Shown in pieces: positions 42,027 to 53,185 of a DNA stretch of 64,000 bases (the stretch's first letter is position 1; each line of letters opens with the position of its first letter). The DNA comes from Polyangium jinanense (GTDB taxonomy: Bacteria > Myxococcota > Polyangia > Polyangiales > Polyangiaceae): NCBI RefSeq assembly GCF_028435365.1, contig NZ_JAGTJJ010000005.1, forward strand, positions 248,001-312,000, given 5' to 3'. Position numbers and translations under genes: made by a program. The notes beneath the pieces were generated by a model. The model ran no database searches and was not told the origin of the DNA. It worked only from the letters and a program-made list of their open reading frames with translations.

Positions 42027-44963
42027 TCAGGGCGCGGCGCAGAAATCGCCGCCCTTGGCGCCCGGCTGGGCCGGCAGATCGATCAGCGTCGTGTCCTCGT
42101 CGATCGAGAGCACGAAGGCCACGAGGTTCGCGATGTCGTCCGGGCCCGTGAGGTAACTCGGCGCGGCGAGCGCCTTGTTGTGCGCGGCGAACGTGGTCGA
42201 GAACAGCTCCTCGAGCGTCCGCGCGTTGCCGGCGTGGAAGAACGGCGCGCCGACCTGCATGCCGAGCAGCGAAGGCACGTTGAAGCCCTTGCCGATGGCC
42301 TCATCGCCCTGGGCCTTCGCGATCATGTCGGCGCGCACCTCGATCACGTTCACCGCGGCCGGCGAGATCGCGAACGTGCCCACGGGGCGGAGCACGCACT
42401 GGATCTGATCGAGCCCCGCGTTCTTCGGGCTCGGCGAGCGCATGAACTGGTTGCCCGAGGTCGCGGGGAGCAAAGCCGCGGGGAACCCGGCGGCGATGAG
42501 CGCATCGCCCTCGTACGCCTTCGCGAGCAGCGCCTCGTTCGTCGTGGCCGACGGCGTGTAGAAGCGCTTCGAGAGCGTCCACTTCGCGCCGCCGTGACAA
42601 CCCTGGCAGCTCCCGCCCTCCATGAACAGCGTCATGCCCGCGGCGACCTTCGCCGGATCGAGGTTCGAGGGCTTGCGCGGCGAGCGGATGCTCTGCGCAT
42701 ACGCCTCGAAGTCGTCCCAGTCCTTGCGCACGCTGTCCGTGTCGTTGATCGCCTCCGTCGAACCATTGAGGCCCGCGGCACCTGCGGGCGCGTATTTCGC
42801 CGTGTCCCCGAGGTTGATCCGATCCGTGGTCACCGGCGGCGCGCTGTCCTTCGTCACGAGCGCGCCCACGCCGCCTTGCGTGCCGCGCGCGCTGTTCTCG
42901 AAGTCGTGCGCCTCGTCCTGAAACGCCGTCCAGCCGAAGATGCGCAGATCGGTGGGATCCTTCGAGGCGTAGCTGCCTTCGAGGCTCGTCGCTTGCCGCG
43001 GGCCGCGGGCGAAGTACCACGTCACGTTGTCGCTCAGGCCGTCGATGTGGCAGGCCTGGCACGAGACCCACGCCTGGCCCCGGAGCGACCAGCGCCCGAG
43101 CCCCGTGTTGAAGATCCGCTTGCCGCGCAGCACCGACATCCCCGCCGCGTCCGCGGGCAGAGGCGCCGTTTGCACGACGCGCGCCGACCCGAGATCGGCG
43201 CCCGCGACGACCTGCTTGGCCGGATCGATCGCGACGGCCGACACGTTGCGGCTGATGTCGTTCGCCACGAACGCGAACGCGTGCGTGTTCGCCACGGCGA
43301 CGCCGATCGGGCCCACGCCCTTCAAGCTCTCGGCGAGCGCCTGGGGCGCGAGGTCGATGAACTTCTTGTCCGCGGCGCCGACGCTCGTGACGGCGCCGGT
43401 CGTATCGTTGAAGCTCACGCGGAACACCGCGTCCGCGCCGTTCGCCGGCACGTACGCCTCGCCCGTCGCCCCGACGAACGCGATGTCGTTCGCGACCAGC
43501 GGATAACGACGGTTCGCGTCGTCGGCCACGTTCGCTGCGACGTACGCGTCGCGCAGCGCCCGGTTCAGGTTCGTCGGCGCTGCGGCCGCGGCCATGTCGG
43601 CCTTCGTGTCGATCACGTTCACGACCGGGTGCACGACGGTCTTCGTGTTCGTCGGGATCGCGCGGCACGAGCCGGTACCGAACCCACCGCCGCCCTCGCA
43701 CGTCCCGGCGGGCGCGTCGGCGCCGCAATCGGCGTCGTTCGAGCAACTGTACGTGCAGGAGCCCGTGGTCGCATTGCACGTGCTCAGGATGTTCACGCCC
43801 TGGCACTGCGCGTTCGTCGTGCAGGTGTTCTTCTGGTACGGCCCGACGGGGCCGGCCGGAGACGCGCAGATCGACGTGACGTACGCGAGATCCTTCTGGA
43901 TCGTGATCGACTGGAGCTGGTTCGGGAAGCAGCCTGTCGTTTGCCCCTTGTGATCGACGAAGCCCGTGTCGTCGAGCGAAGGCAGGGTGATCGTGGAGAC
44001 CCCGCCGTCCGCGGCTTTCACGCTGTAGACGATGCCGGCCCAGTTCGTGTCGACGTTCGACACGCCCTGCGCGTTGATCTGCTCGGGGGCGGTGCGCTGG
44101 GCGAAGAACTCGGTCGCGTAGATCTTCTCGTCAGCGTCGTCGGCGTCGCCGTCGTTCGTGATCGCGAGCGAGCGCGGGTGTGCGAGCGCGGGCCGCGCCT
44201 TGTCCGCGGCGACCGTGGGACCGAGCAGGCCCGTGCCGGCGAGTGGCCCGTTCAGATCGATCGTCTTCGACACCGTGAGCGAAGCGATGTCGACGTGCGA
44301 CAGCGTGCCGTCGACCCAGTTGGCGACGTAGAGCGCTGTGTTGTTCGGCGTGATCGCGATGGCCGTGGGCTCCGAGCCGACGGCGACCTCCTTGCCCATG
44401 ACGGGCGTTCCCTTGAGGTCGCGGATCTCCACGACCTTCTGGTCCTTGCGCAGCACCACGTACGCCTTGTCGCCGCAGCCGTCGATCGCGACCTGCCAGG
44501 GCTCGCTACCCACGGCGATCTCGGCCTTTTTCGTGAGCGCCGGCAGGCCGTCCACGGCGTCGTATTCGACGGACAGCACTGTCACGCTGCCCGCGTCGCG
44601 GTTCACGGCGACGACGGTCGAGTCATCCGCTGAAATCGCGACCGCCGCGCCGCGCGTCGCTCCGGGCGCCGGCGTCGTGCAAAGCTGGGGCCCGCCCCCG
44701 GCGCCGCCTTGCCCGCCCATTCCGCCCCCGCCCATTCCGCCTTGCCCGCCCATGCCGCCGCCGCCGGTGTTCCCGCCGCCGGTCCCACCGCCTGCGCCGC
44801 CGCTGCCCGAGCTCGACGACGAGGTCGTCGTCCCCGGAAGATTCACCGGATCGTCGCCACAACCCGCGCCGGTCGCGGCACTTCCCACGATCAAAGCGCA
44901 TATGCCTGCGAAAGCGCCACCAAAATGACGCCGCACCGGCCTGCCCATCGAAGCTCTTTGCAT
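42027..44963 (-). CDS. Dihaem beta-propeller lipoprotein with Cys-rich insert
   Basis: The 978-residue protein has a lipoprotein signal (SAATGAG-Cys), a Ser/Gly-rich linker with many MGGQGG units (about 40-90), and a YVTN-type propeller with two lineages of blades. A Cys-rich EGF-like insert lies in the propeller (CTTNAQCQGVNILSTC). A C-terminal dihaem cytochrome region carries CQACH (635-639) and CQGCH (786-790). The architecture parallels 33781-36585 but the sequences differ strongly. The ATG at 44963 is preceded by GGGGAGACG. It is probably an outer-membrane electron-transfer or MauG-like oxidising protein. Confidence 0.82.
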   Translation of the reverse strand: MQRASMGRPVRRHFGGAFAGICALIVGSAATGAGCGDDPVNLPGTTTSSSSSGSGGAGGGTGGGNTGGGGMGGQGGMGGGGMGGQGGAGGGPQLCTTPAPGATRGAAVAISADDSTVVAVNRDAGSVTVLSVEYDAVDGLPALTKKAEIAVGSEPWQVAIDGCGDKAYVVLRKDQKVVEIRDLKGTPVMGKEVAVGSEPTAIAITPNNTALYVANWVDGTLSHVDIASLTVSKTIDLNGPLAGTGLLGPTVAADKARPALAHPRSLAITNDGDADDADEKIYATEFFAQRTAPEQINAQGVSNVDTNWAGIVYSVKAADGGVSTITLPSLDDTGFVDHKGQTTGCFPNQLQSITIQKDLAYVTSICASPAGPVGPYQKNTCTTNAQCQGVNILSTCNATTGSCTYSCSNDADCGADAPAGTCEGGGGFGTGSCRAIPTNTKTVVHPVVNVIDTKADMAAAAAPTNLNRALRDAYVAANVADDANRRYPLVANDIAFVGATGEAYVPANGADAVFRVSFNDTTGAVTSVGAADKKFIDLAPQALAESLKGVGPIGVAVANTHAFAFVANDISRNVSAVAIDPAKQVVAGADLGSARVVQTAPLPADAAGMSVLRGKRIFNTGLGRWSLRGQAWVSCQACHIDGLSDNVTWYFARGPRQATSLEGSYASKDPTDLRIFGWTAFQDEAHDFENSARGTQGGVGALVTKDSAPPVTTDRINLGDTAKYAPAGAAGLNGSTEAINDTDSVRKDWDDFEAYAQSIRSPRKPSNLDPAKVAAGMTLFMEGGSCQGCHGGAKWTLSKRFYTPSATTNEALLAKAYEGDALIAAGFPAALLPATSGNQFMRSPSPKNAGLDQIQCVLRPVGTFAISPAAVNVIEVRADMIAKAQGDEAIGKGFNVPSLLGMQVGAPFFHAGNARTLEELFSTTFAAHNKALAAPSYLTGPDDIANLVAFVLSIDEDTTLIDLPAQPGAKGGDFCAAP

Positions 44964-45057
44964 CGTCTCCCCTTCCTTTTTTCGATGTGTGCCGACGACC
45001 CCCACTGGCCGGGACACATGAAGCAGGATTCTACGCGCGAGACGAAATTCGGTTTCG

Positions 45058-45606
45058 TTATTTTTCGACGAGCGACGAGCGCGTGATCGTCCCGGAGACG
45101 ACGTTGTCGCCGATGGTGATGTAAAGCTGCTCGTCGTCCCGTAGGAGGTCGAGCTTCGTATTTCGATCGACCTTGGCTTCGAGCGCATCGAGGAAATTCG
45201 GTTCGAGTCGCCACACCTCGATCGCGTCGACCTTGTGAATGACGCGCGACGACGCTTCGCGCTGAAGAAGCGCGAGCGGCGCGTGCGTGAAGAGCGCGAC
45301 GCGTCGCGCGGCCTTGGCGGCCTTGTGCAAGCGCTCGGCCGAGGGGGATCCGATATCGATCCAGGCGAGGAGCAGCCCCGTGGGATCACGAATGACCACC
45401 GGCGGCTCTTCCGTCGAACAGAGCCCCTCTTTGCTGAACGTAATGCCTTCCTCGTAGCTCAGGCAGTACGCAATCGTACGCGTCAGCAAATAACGCATGC
45501 TCTCCGAGGGGTGGCGCGCGATGCGGAGATCGAGCTCCTCGTACACCCCGCGATCGACGTCGGAGAGGTTCACCTGCAGGTGGTAGATGGTCGCGGTCAG
45601 GGCCAT
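45058..45606 (-). CDS. yaeQ: YaeQ-family protein
   Basis: The 182-residue protein starts MALTATIYHLQVNLSDVDRG, the YaeQ N-terminus. It has AYCLSYEEGITFSKEGL and WIDIGSPSAERLHKAAKAAR, which fit the PD-(D/E)xK-like fold of the family. E. coli YaeQ has 181 residues, supporting the start at 45606 rather than the longer frame to 45741. Its role in other bacteria is unclear. The gene is divergent from blaI, with the BlaI operators in the shared upstream region. Confidence 0.9.
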   Translation of the reverse strand: MALTATIYHLQVNLSDVDRGVYEELDLRIARHPSESMRYLLTRTIAYCLSYEEGITFSKEGLCSTEEPPVVIRDPTGLLLAWIDIGSPSAERLHKAAKAARRVALFTHAPLALLQREASSRVIHKVDAIEVWRLEPNFLDALEAKVDRNTKLDLLRDDEQLYITIGDNVVSGTITRSSLVEK

Positions 45607-45730
45607 GGGCGGCCGCAGGATAGCGGAAGCCGGGCGATGTGCCGGATCGCGACGGGCACACGCGCGGTCGTGCGGCGGATCGGCTGACGCCCGAGCAGGA
45701 TCCCGACGTTCCAGGTTTGGAAGATCTTCC

Positions 45731-45774
45731 TTGCCCTCCATCTACTACCAAGGTAGTATTACCTGAGTAGTAAT
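45731..45774 (+). promoter_or_regulatory. blaI promoter with two overlapping BlaI-type operators
   Basis: TTGCCC (45731-45736), a 17-bp spacer and TAGTAT (45754-45759) form the promoter. The perfect dyad TACTACC-AA-GGTAGTA (45743-45758) overlaps the spacer and -10 box. It closely resembles the TACTAC/GTAGTA half-sites of BlaI and MecI operators. A second, looser dyad ATTAC-N7-GTAAT (45758-45774) follows at the predicted transcription start. GAGGAG at 45778-45783 is the ribosome site for the GTG at 45787. Autorepression by BlaI is the natural reading. Confidence 0.75.
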
Positions 45775-45786
45775 TACGAGGAGCAC

Positions 45787-46220
45787 GTGTCGAACAAGGA
45801 CAAGGGCAAGGACGCATTCGAGGACGAAGCCGAGGGGGGGCAGAAGCCCACGCACCTCGGTGCTTTGCAGCTCGCGATCATGCGAGTGCTCTGGGAGCTC
45901 GGCGAGGCCACGGTCACGGACGTGCACCAGGCCTTGCTTTCGGAGCGTGGCCTCGCGCCCACGACCATCGCCACCATGCTGAAGAAGATGGAGGAGAAGG
46001 GCGTCGTGGCGCACCGCGCCGAGGGTCGGAAATTCATTTATCGGCCCACGGTGAGCGAGGATCAGGTCACGCGAGGCATGGTCTCCGACCTGACCGAGCG
46101 CCTCTTCCGGGGAGATCCGGTGGCGCTCGTGTCGCACCTGATCTCGCGCCACGAGATACGCGCCGACGAGCTGTCCGAGCTCGAACGAATGATCGCCGCG
46201 GCCAAGAAGGAAGGGAAGCG

Positions 46221-46224
<4 letters not shown>
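45787..46224 (+). CDS. blaI: BlaI/MecI-family transcriptional repressor
   Basis: The 145-residue protein has an acidic N-terminal tail, then the BlaI winged helix LGALQLAIMRVLWELGEATV, TTIATMLKKMEEKGVVAHRA and a C-terminal dimerisation helix. BlaI proteins repress their own operon until a membrane protease partner triggers their cleavage. The start is GTG. The stop overlaps the BlaR1-like ATG by four bases. The operators upstream match the family consensus. Confidence 0.92.
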
Positions 46225-48281
<2,057 letters not shown>

Positions 48282-48314
48282 ACCACCGCAGGCGAATCGA
48301 CGAACAGCAACGTG

Positions 48315-48360
48315 GCCCCGGAGAGCAGTCTCCCTCCCTGCTCTCCGGGGCTCTTTTTTT
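48315..48360 (+). terminator. Rho-independent terminator of the blaI operon
   Basis: The arms GCCCCGGAGAGCAG (48315-48328) and CTGCTCTCCGGGGC (48338-48351) pair perfectly over 14 bp around a nine-base loop. They are followed by TCTTTTTTT. It lies 33 bp after the BlaR1-like stop. This is the only textbook intrinsic terminator I see in the window. Confidence 0.92.
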
Positions 48361-48379
48361 GATGCGCTTGGACAAACCG

Positions 48380-48652
48380 TTACGCGCCGCCTCCGCCGCC
48401 GCCTGTCCCTTTTCCTCCGGGTCCCTCGGCTTGATGCGCGCTCGCGTCGCTCTTGTCGACCATCGGCGCGTCGTCCGCGGTCGACCCGCCTCGCGGCGCG
48501 AGCGGCGACCTTTGCTCCTTCAAGCCGAGCTCGTGGTAATGGCTCTGACCCGTGGGGGTGTGCTCGCCGCGGCGCACATCGCCCTGCGTCCCGCCGGACG
48601 GCTGTCGGGCGAGCGGATCGTCGGGTGTCCCGTGTTTCGGATGTGTGGCCAT
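48380..48652 (-). CDS. Small hydrophilic Gly/Pro/His-containing protein (hydrophilin-like)
   Basis: The 90-residue protein starts MATHPKHGTPDDPLARQPSG, ends in a Gly-rich run and has no hydrophobic segment. It is probably disordered. A CCGGAGTG ribosome site lies eight bases before the ATG. Composition matches the 89-residue protein at 5569-5838. No family is recognised. The following 175 bp (48653-48827) to the SDR gene show no convincing gene. Confidence 0.55.
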   Translation of the reverse strand: MATHPKHGTPDDPLARQPSGGTQGDVRRGEHTPTGQSHYHELGLKEQRSPLAPRGGSTADDAPMVDKSDASAHQAEGPGGKGTGGGGGGA

Positions 48653-48827
48653 ACGGGCACTCCGGCAAACGGCGTGCGCGCCGCCCCGGGCTCCATTTTC
48701 GCGCCTGCGCTCCGGGCGCCCGAGGCAGGGGCCTTCGCTCGCGCCGAGCGGCGGACCGGCAAAACCGTCGTGCTCGCTGCGCGTGGCCGCCGCGCGCGCT
48801 AGCATCCGCCCGAGCAAGGAGGAAGAC

Positions 48828-49622
48828 ATGGATCTCGGATTGACGGGGAAGCGGGCGCTCGTGACGGGCTCGACCGCGGGAATCGGCCTCGCCGCCGCGC
48901 ACGCGCTGGCGAGCGAGGGCGCGCTCGTGACGGTGAACGGACGGACCGAAGCCCGCGTGCAAGGCGCCGTGGACGCGCTCCGGCGCGCGCTACCCGGCGC
49001 GACGATCGAAGGCATCGCGGCCGACCTCTCGACCGCGGCCGGATGCCAGGCGCTCACCTCGAAGCTCCCCGACGTCGACGTGCTCGTCAACAACATGGGA
49101 ATCTTTGAGCCCAAACCATTCGAAGAGATCCCGGACGAGGACTGGCTCCGGTTCTTCGAGACGAACGTGCTCAGCGGCGTGCGTCTCTCGCGCCATTACG
49201 TGGCCGGCATGCGGGCCCGCAACTGGGGCCGCGTCGTCTTCGTGTCGAGCGAGTCGGCGCTCCAGATCCCGACCGAGATGATCCATTACGGCATGACGAA
49301 GACGGCGCAGCTCGCGGTCGCGAAGGGCCTGGCCGAGACGCTGCGCGGGACTGGCGTGACCGTGAACAGCGTCCTGCCCGGCCCGACGTCGTCCGAAGGC
49401 GTGGGCGCGTTCGTCGCCCAGCTCGCGGCGGCGCGCGGCGTGGACGTCGCCACCGTCGAGCGCGAGTTCTTCGCCACGGCGCGGCCGACCTCGATCATCC
49501 AGCGATTCGCGACGCCGGACGAGGTCGCCTCCATGATCGCCTACGTGTGCAGCGCTCGCGCGTCGGCCACCACGGGCGCGGCGCTCCTCGTGGATGGCGG
49601 CGTGGTGCGCGCCATCGCGTGA
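48828..49622 (+). CDS. Short-chain dehydrogenase/reductase
   Basis: The 264-residue protein has the SDR nucleotide-binding motif TGSTAGIG (about 13-20), NNMGIF, and the catalytic pair in YGMTK (Tyr and Lys), with Ser in VSSESAL as third residue. It oxidises or reduces a carbonyl using NAD(P)H. AAGGAGG lies seven bases before the ATG at 48828. Substrate cannot be inferred. The MaxI-type tail LLVDGGVVRAIA is the usual SDR end. Confidence 0.92.
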   Translation: MDLGLTGKRALVTGSTAGIGLAAAHALASEGALVTVNGRTEARVQGAVDALRRALPGATIEGIAADLSTAAGCQALTSKLPDVDVLVNNMGIFEPKPFEEIPDEDWLRFFETNVLSGVRLSRHYVAGMRARNWGRVVFVSSESALQIPTEMIHYGMTKTAQLAVAKGLAETLRGTGVTVNSVLPGPTSSEGVGAFVAQLAAARGVDVATVEREFFATARPTSIIQRFATPDEVASMIAYVCSARASATTGAALLVDGGVVRAIA

Positions 49623-49719
49623 ATTCCGTGTCGAGCGAGCGGGCGAAATCGCCCCCAAGATGCTCGCTCGTCGGGTTGCCCTCACCGGGTCCGCCTCCTG
49701 CTCTTCGTCCTCCGGACGA

Positions 49720-51474
49720 ATGCATGCCTACGACCTCATCCTCACGCTGACGGGCGGGCTCCTCGCGGCGCTCCTGCTCGGCATGCTCACGCAACGGCTC
49801 GGCGCCTCGCCCATCCTGGGGTACCTCCTCGCCGGCATCGTCGTCGGCCCGCGAACCCCCGGATTCGTGGCGAACCTCGAGCTCGCCTCACAGCTCGCCG
49901 AGGTGGGCATCGTCCTGCTCATGTTCGGCGTGGGCATGCATTTCCACCTCGCCGATCTCCTCAAGGTCCGGCGCATCGCCGTGCCGGGCGCGATCGTGCA
50001 GAGCCTCATCGCGACCGCGCTCGGGACCGCGGTCGCGCTCGCGTTCGGCTGGTCCACCTCGGCCGGGCTCGTGCTCGGGATGTCCGTGGCCGTGGCGAGC
50101 ACGGTCGTGCTGATCCGCATGCTCACCGATCACGATGCGCTCGAAACGCCGCACGGGCACGTCGCCGTCGGCTGGCTCATCGTCGAGGACATCTTCACGG
50201 TCGTCATTCTCCTCATGGTCCCGGTGCTCGCGTCTTTGCGGGGCGCGCACGCCTCGCCACTCGAGGCGGCCGGGGTCATCGGCATCGGATTGGTGAAGCT
50301 CACCGCGCTCATCGCGATCGTGCTCGTCATTGGCCCGCGCGCCGTCCCCTGGTTCCTCACGCGCGTCGCGCGCTCACGCAGCCGGGAGCTCTTCACGCTC
50401 GCCGTCCTCGCGGTCGCGCTCGCCGTGGCCACGGGCTCGGCGGTCATTTTCGGCGCGTCGATGGCGCTCGGCGCGTTCCTCGCGGGCATGGTCGTCGGGC
50501 AATCGAAGGTCAGCCACCAGGCCGCCGCGGATGCGCTCCCGATGCGGGACGCCTTCGCGGTGCTCTTCTTCGTCACCGTCGGCATGCAGTTCGATCCGCG
50601 CTCGCTCCTCGCGCAGCCCGGGCTCGTCCTTTTGGTGCTCGCGATCATCCTCCTCGCCAAACCCCTTGCCGCGCTCGTCGTGGTCGTGGTCCTCGGGTAT
50701 TCGGTGCGGACGGCGCTCACGGTCGCGATTGGCCTCGCGCAGATCGGCGAATTCTCGTTCATCCTCGCCGACGCGGCGAACAAGGTCGACCTCTTCCCCG
50801 CGGAGGGGCGCAGCGTGCTCGTGGCGAGCGCGATTGCATCCATCGCCCTGAACCCCTTGCTCTTCCGGCTCATGGATCCCCTCGAAGAATGGCTGCGCGG
50901 CCGCCCGACCCTCTGGCGAGGGCTCAACCGCCGCGCCGAGGCGCGCGGGGAGGCGCTCCGGGAGCAGGCCCCGAAAGAGCCGATCCGCGCTTGTGACGTC
51001 CGTGCGATCGTCGTGGGGTATGGCCCTGTCGGCCGTACGGCCGTGGACATCCTCGATCGATTCAACGTCTGCTCTGTGATCGTGGAATTGAGCATCGACA
51101 CCGTCACCGAGTTGACGCATACGGGCCGAAATGCCGTGTACGGCGACGCACGCAGGGCCGAGGTCCTCCACGCGGCGGGTATCGAAACCGCCGATTACCT
51201 CGTCGTGACCACGCCGAACCCGGAGACGCGGGCCGCGGTGGTCAACGTCGCGCGGGCCCTGCAGCCCGACCTGCCGATCTTCGTGCGCGCCCATTACATC
51301 AGCGAGCGCGAGGCGCTCGAGACGCACCGCGCCACGGCCGTCTGTTACGAGGAGGCCGAGGTCGCCGTTCGGCTGGCGGAGATGCTCCTCACGGAGATTG
51401 GCGTCGAGCCGGAACAGATCGAGGCGGAATCACTCCGCATTCGCACGGAGCTCAGGCCCGGCGCCACGCCGTGA
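49720..51474 (+). CDS. KefB-like monovalent cation:proton antiporter with TrkA-N domain
   Basis: The 584-residue protein has about 12 membrane helices of the CPA2 family (for example GASPILGYLLAGIVVGPRTP and IASTVVLIRML-like segments), followed by a cytoplasmic TrkA-N/RCK domain. That domain starts RAIVVGYGPVGRTAVDIL (Gly-x-Gly-x-x-Gly) and has ADYLVVTTPNPETRA. It exchanges K+ or Na+ for protons across the inner membrane, gated by nucleotide binding. The ATG at 49720 begins the first helix. The longer frame from 49594 adds Arg/Ser-rich sequence without a ribosome site. Confidence 0.9.
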   Translation: MHAYDLILTLTGGLLAALLLGMLTQRLGASPILGYLLAGIVVGPRTPGFVANLELASQLAEVGIVLLMFGVGMHFHLADLLKVRRIAVPGAIVQSLIATALGTAVALAFGWSTSAGLVLGMSVAVASTVVLIRMLTDHDALETPHGHVAVGWLIVEDIFTVVILLMVPVLASLRGAHASPLEAAGVIGIGLVKLTALIAIVLVIGPRAVPWFLTRVARSRSRELFTLAVLAVALAVATGSAVIFGASMALGAFLAGMVVGQSKVSHQAAADALPMRDAFAVLFFVTVGMQFDPRSLLAQPGLVLLVLAIILLAKPLAALVVVVVLGYSVRTALTVAIGLAQIGEFSFILADAANKVDLFPAEGRSVLVASAIASIALNPLLFRLMDPLEEWLRGRPTLWRGLNRRAEARGEALREQAPKEPIRACDVRAIVVGYGPVGRTAVDILDRFNVCSVIVELSIDTVTELTHTGRNAVYGDARRAEVLHAAGIETADYLVVTTPNPETRAAVVNVARALQPDLPIFVRAHYISEREALETHRATAVCYEEAEVAVRLAEMLLTEIGVEPEQIEAESLRIRTELRPGATP

Positions 51475-51574
51475 CGCGGCGCGTCCGCCGTATCCGACTT
51501 GCAGCCCGTGGCGCGCTCGGGATACGATGCCTCCTCGGTTCGCGGAGCACGCGTCCAGGCGGGAGGGAACGACC

Positions 51575-52330
51575 TTGAGCTTGCATTTCACGACATCCAC
51601 AAAGCAAAAACGAAAATACGCGACGCGCCTCGGCGCCGTGGCATTCGGCGTCGGCTTGCTCGGCGCGCCGGCCACGTCGGCGGCGCAGTCGCAGAAGGCG
51701 CCCGCTGCGCCACCTCCCCCGGCCGCGGCAGCGCCGGCGCCGGCCCCCCCGCCTCCCGGGGCGGCGGCGCCGCTCCCGCCCGGGACTCCACCGCCCGGTG
51801 TGCAGCCGGGTCCGTACCCGTACCCGTATCCATACCCCTATCCCTATCCATACGGACAACCGGGGTATCCGCCGCCTCCTCCCGGGTATGGTTATCCCCC
51901 CGCCGCCGGCGCCGAGGCCGAGGAGCGGAAGCCCGTCATGCCGTACAAGGGAGGCGTCGTTCCCCCCGGATACGTGCTCGAGGAGCGCATGCGAAAGGGG
52001 CTCGTCATTGCGGGCAGCATCGTCTTCGGGACGTTTTATTTCTTCACGGCGGTCGGGGGAGCGGTGGCCGAGTCGAACACCGCTCCCTGGCCCGCGCTGT
52101 TCGTGCCCGTGATCGGCCCGTTTATCGTCGCCGGGGCGGGTAATTTCAGGAGCTCCGAGGACATCGTGAGGCCCCTCTTCGTCTTCGACGGCCTCGTCCA
52201 GGCCGGCGGAGCGGCCATGCTCATCGCCGGGATCGTCGCCAAGCAAAAGGTCCTCGTGCGCGAAGACCTCGCCGCGGGCCCGGAGTTTTTCGTGGGGCCG
52301 AGGTCCGTGGGAATGAAAATGAGCTTCTGA
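51575..52330 (+). CDS. Exported Pro-rich membrane protein
   Basis: The 251-residue protein starts at TTG 51575, eight bases after GGGAGGG. A signal-like helix (RLGAVAFGVGLLGAPATSAA) precedes a Pro/Ala segment, a tandem Pro-Tyr run (VQPGPYPYPYPYPYPYPYGQ, about residues 86-105), and two or three membrane helices (VIAGSIVFGTFYFFTAVGGA, ALFVPVIGPFIVAGAG, LVQAGGAAMLIAGIV). The C-terminus is globular. It resembles other unnamed myxobacterial membrane proteins. Three bases separate it from the PP2C gene, implying an operon. Confidence 0.65.
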   Translation: MSLHFTTSTKQKRKYATRLGAVAFGVGLLGAPATSAAQSQKAPAAPPPPAAAAPAPAPPPPGAAAPLPPGTPPPGVQPGPYPYPYPYPYPYPYGQPGYPPPPPGYGYPPAAGAEAEERKPVMPYKGGVVPPGYVLEERMRKGLVIAGSIVFGTFYFFTAVGGAVAESNTAPWPALFVPVIGPFIVAGAGNFRSSEDIVRPLFVFDGLVQAGGAAMLIAGIVAKQKVLVREDLAAGPEFFVGPRSVGMKMSF

Positions 52331-52333
52331 GGA

Positions 52334-53176
52334 ATGCCGCGCTCCCTCGCGCTCCACGCCGCTGCGCGCACGCGGATGAGCACGCGCTCGTTCGCGAGCG
52401 CGTACGGCGAAAACGACGACCGATGGCGGATCGACGAGCGCCGCGGCCTTTTCCTCGTCGCGGACGCCTCGGGCCCGACGTACGGCGGTTATTACGCGCC
52501 CTTCGGCGTGGATCCCGGCCTGGCGGCCCTCGCCGAGGCGCTCGATGGCGATGGCGGCGAGGACCGGCTCCGCGCAGCGCTGTGGGCGGCGAATTCCACG
52601 ATGCGGGCCATGGAGGACCGACAGGAAGAGGTACGAAAGGCCGTTCTCCAAAGGAACGGCGAGGACCGGCTGCATGCCTCCCTCGAAGCCGCGGATGCAG
52701 TGCGGGATCGCCAGCGTTGGCCCCATCGCGTCTTTTCGCACCACGCCACCTCGTGCACCGCACTGCATGCGTGGGGAGAAAACCGCATGAGCGTCGCGCA
52801 GGTAGGAGTTTGTCGGGTGTACCGGATCCGAGGCCGAACGATCGAGCAGCTGCTCCGCGACCACAACTTGCGGACCGCCCTGGAGGAGCAAGGATACCCG
52901 ACGGACCTGCTCCCCGAAACCAAACAGATATCCACGCGAATGCTCGGACACCTCCAGGGGCCCGAGCAGATCGACCCCCGGACCGTCGAGGTCGAGCCCG
53001 GGGATTGCTTCGTGCTGTGCACCGATGGCCTCTGGTCCTCCCTCGCCGAGGAGCGAATCCGGGACATCGTCGTCGAGACAACCCCTTCCCCCGCCGATGT
53101 GGCCGAGGCCCTGCTCCGAGCTGTTCAGGGACCGGACGCCGACGACACCACCGTCGTCGTGATCGTCGCTCGTTAG
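52334..53176 (+). CDS. PP2C-type Ser/Thr protein phosphatase
   Basis: The 280-residue protein has PP2C motifs: YGENDDRW (motif 1 region), LFLVADASGPTYGG (the ADGMGG motif, here DA-S), SCTALHAWGENRMSVAQVGV, FVLCTDGLWSSL and DADDTTVVVIVAR. The core aspartates that bind the metal pair are present. It dephosphorylates Ser/Thr proteins, so kinases in this region or stressosome components are plausible substrates. The substitution at the second motif is common enough in bacterial PP2C to leave activity likely. It converges with the beta-helix gene, nine bases away. Confidence 0.85.
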   Translation: MPRSLALHAAARTRMSTRSFASAYGENDDRWRIDERRGLFLVADASGPTYGGYYAPFGVDPGLAALAEALDGDGGEDRLRAALWAANSTMRAMEDRQEEVRKAVLQRNGEDRLHASLEAADAVRDRQRWPHRVFSHHATSCTALHAWGENRMSVAQVGVCRVYRIRGRTIEQLLRDHNLRTALEEQGYPTDLLPETKQISTRMLGHLQGPEQIDPRTVEVEPGDCFVLCTDGLWSSLAEERIRDIVVETTPSPADVAEALLRAVQGPDADDTTVVVIVAR

Positions 53177-53185
53177 CCCTTCGCT

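Noticed and set aside
42180..44633. 817-residue open frame antisense to the second dihaem gene
   Set aside because: Arg/His-rich antisense shadow. The sense frame has lipobox, propeller and haem motifs.
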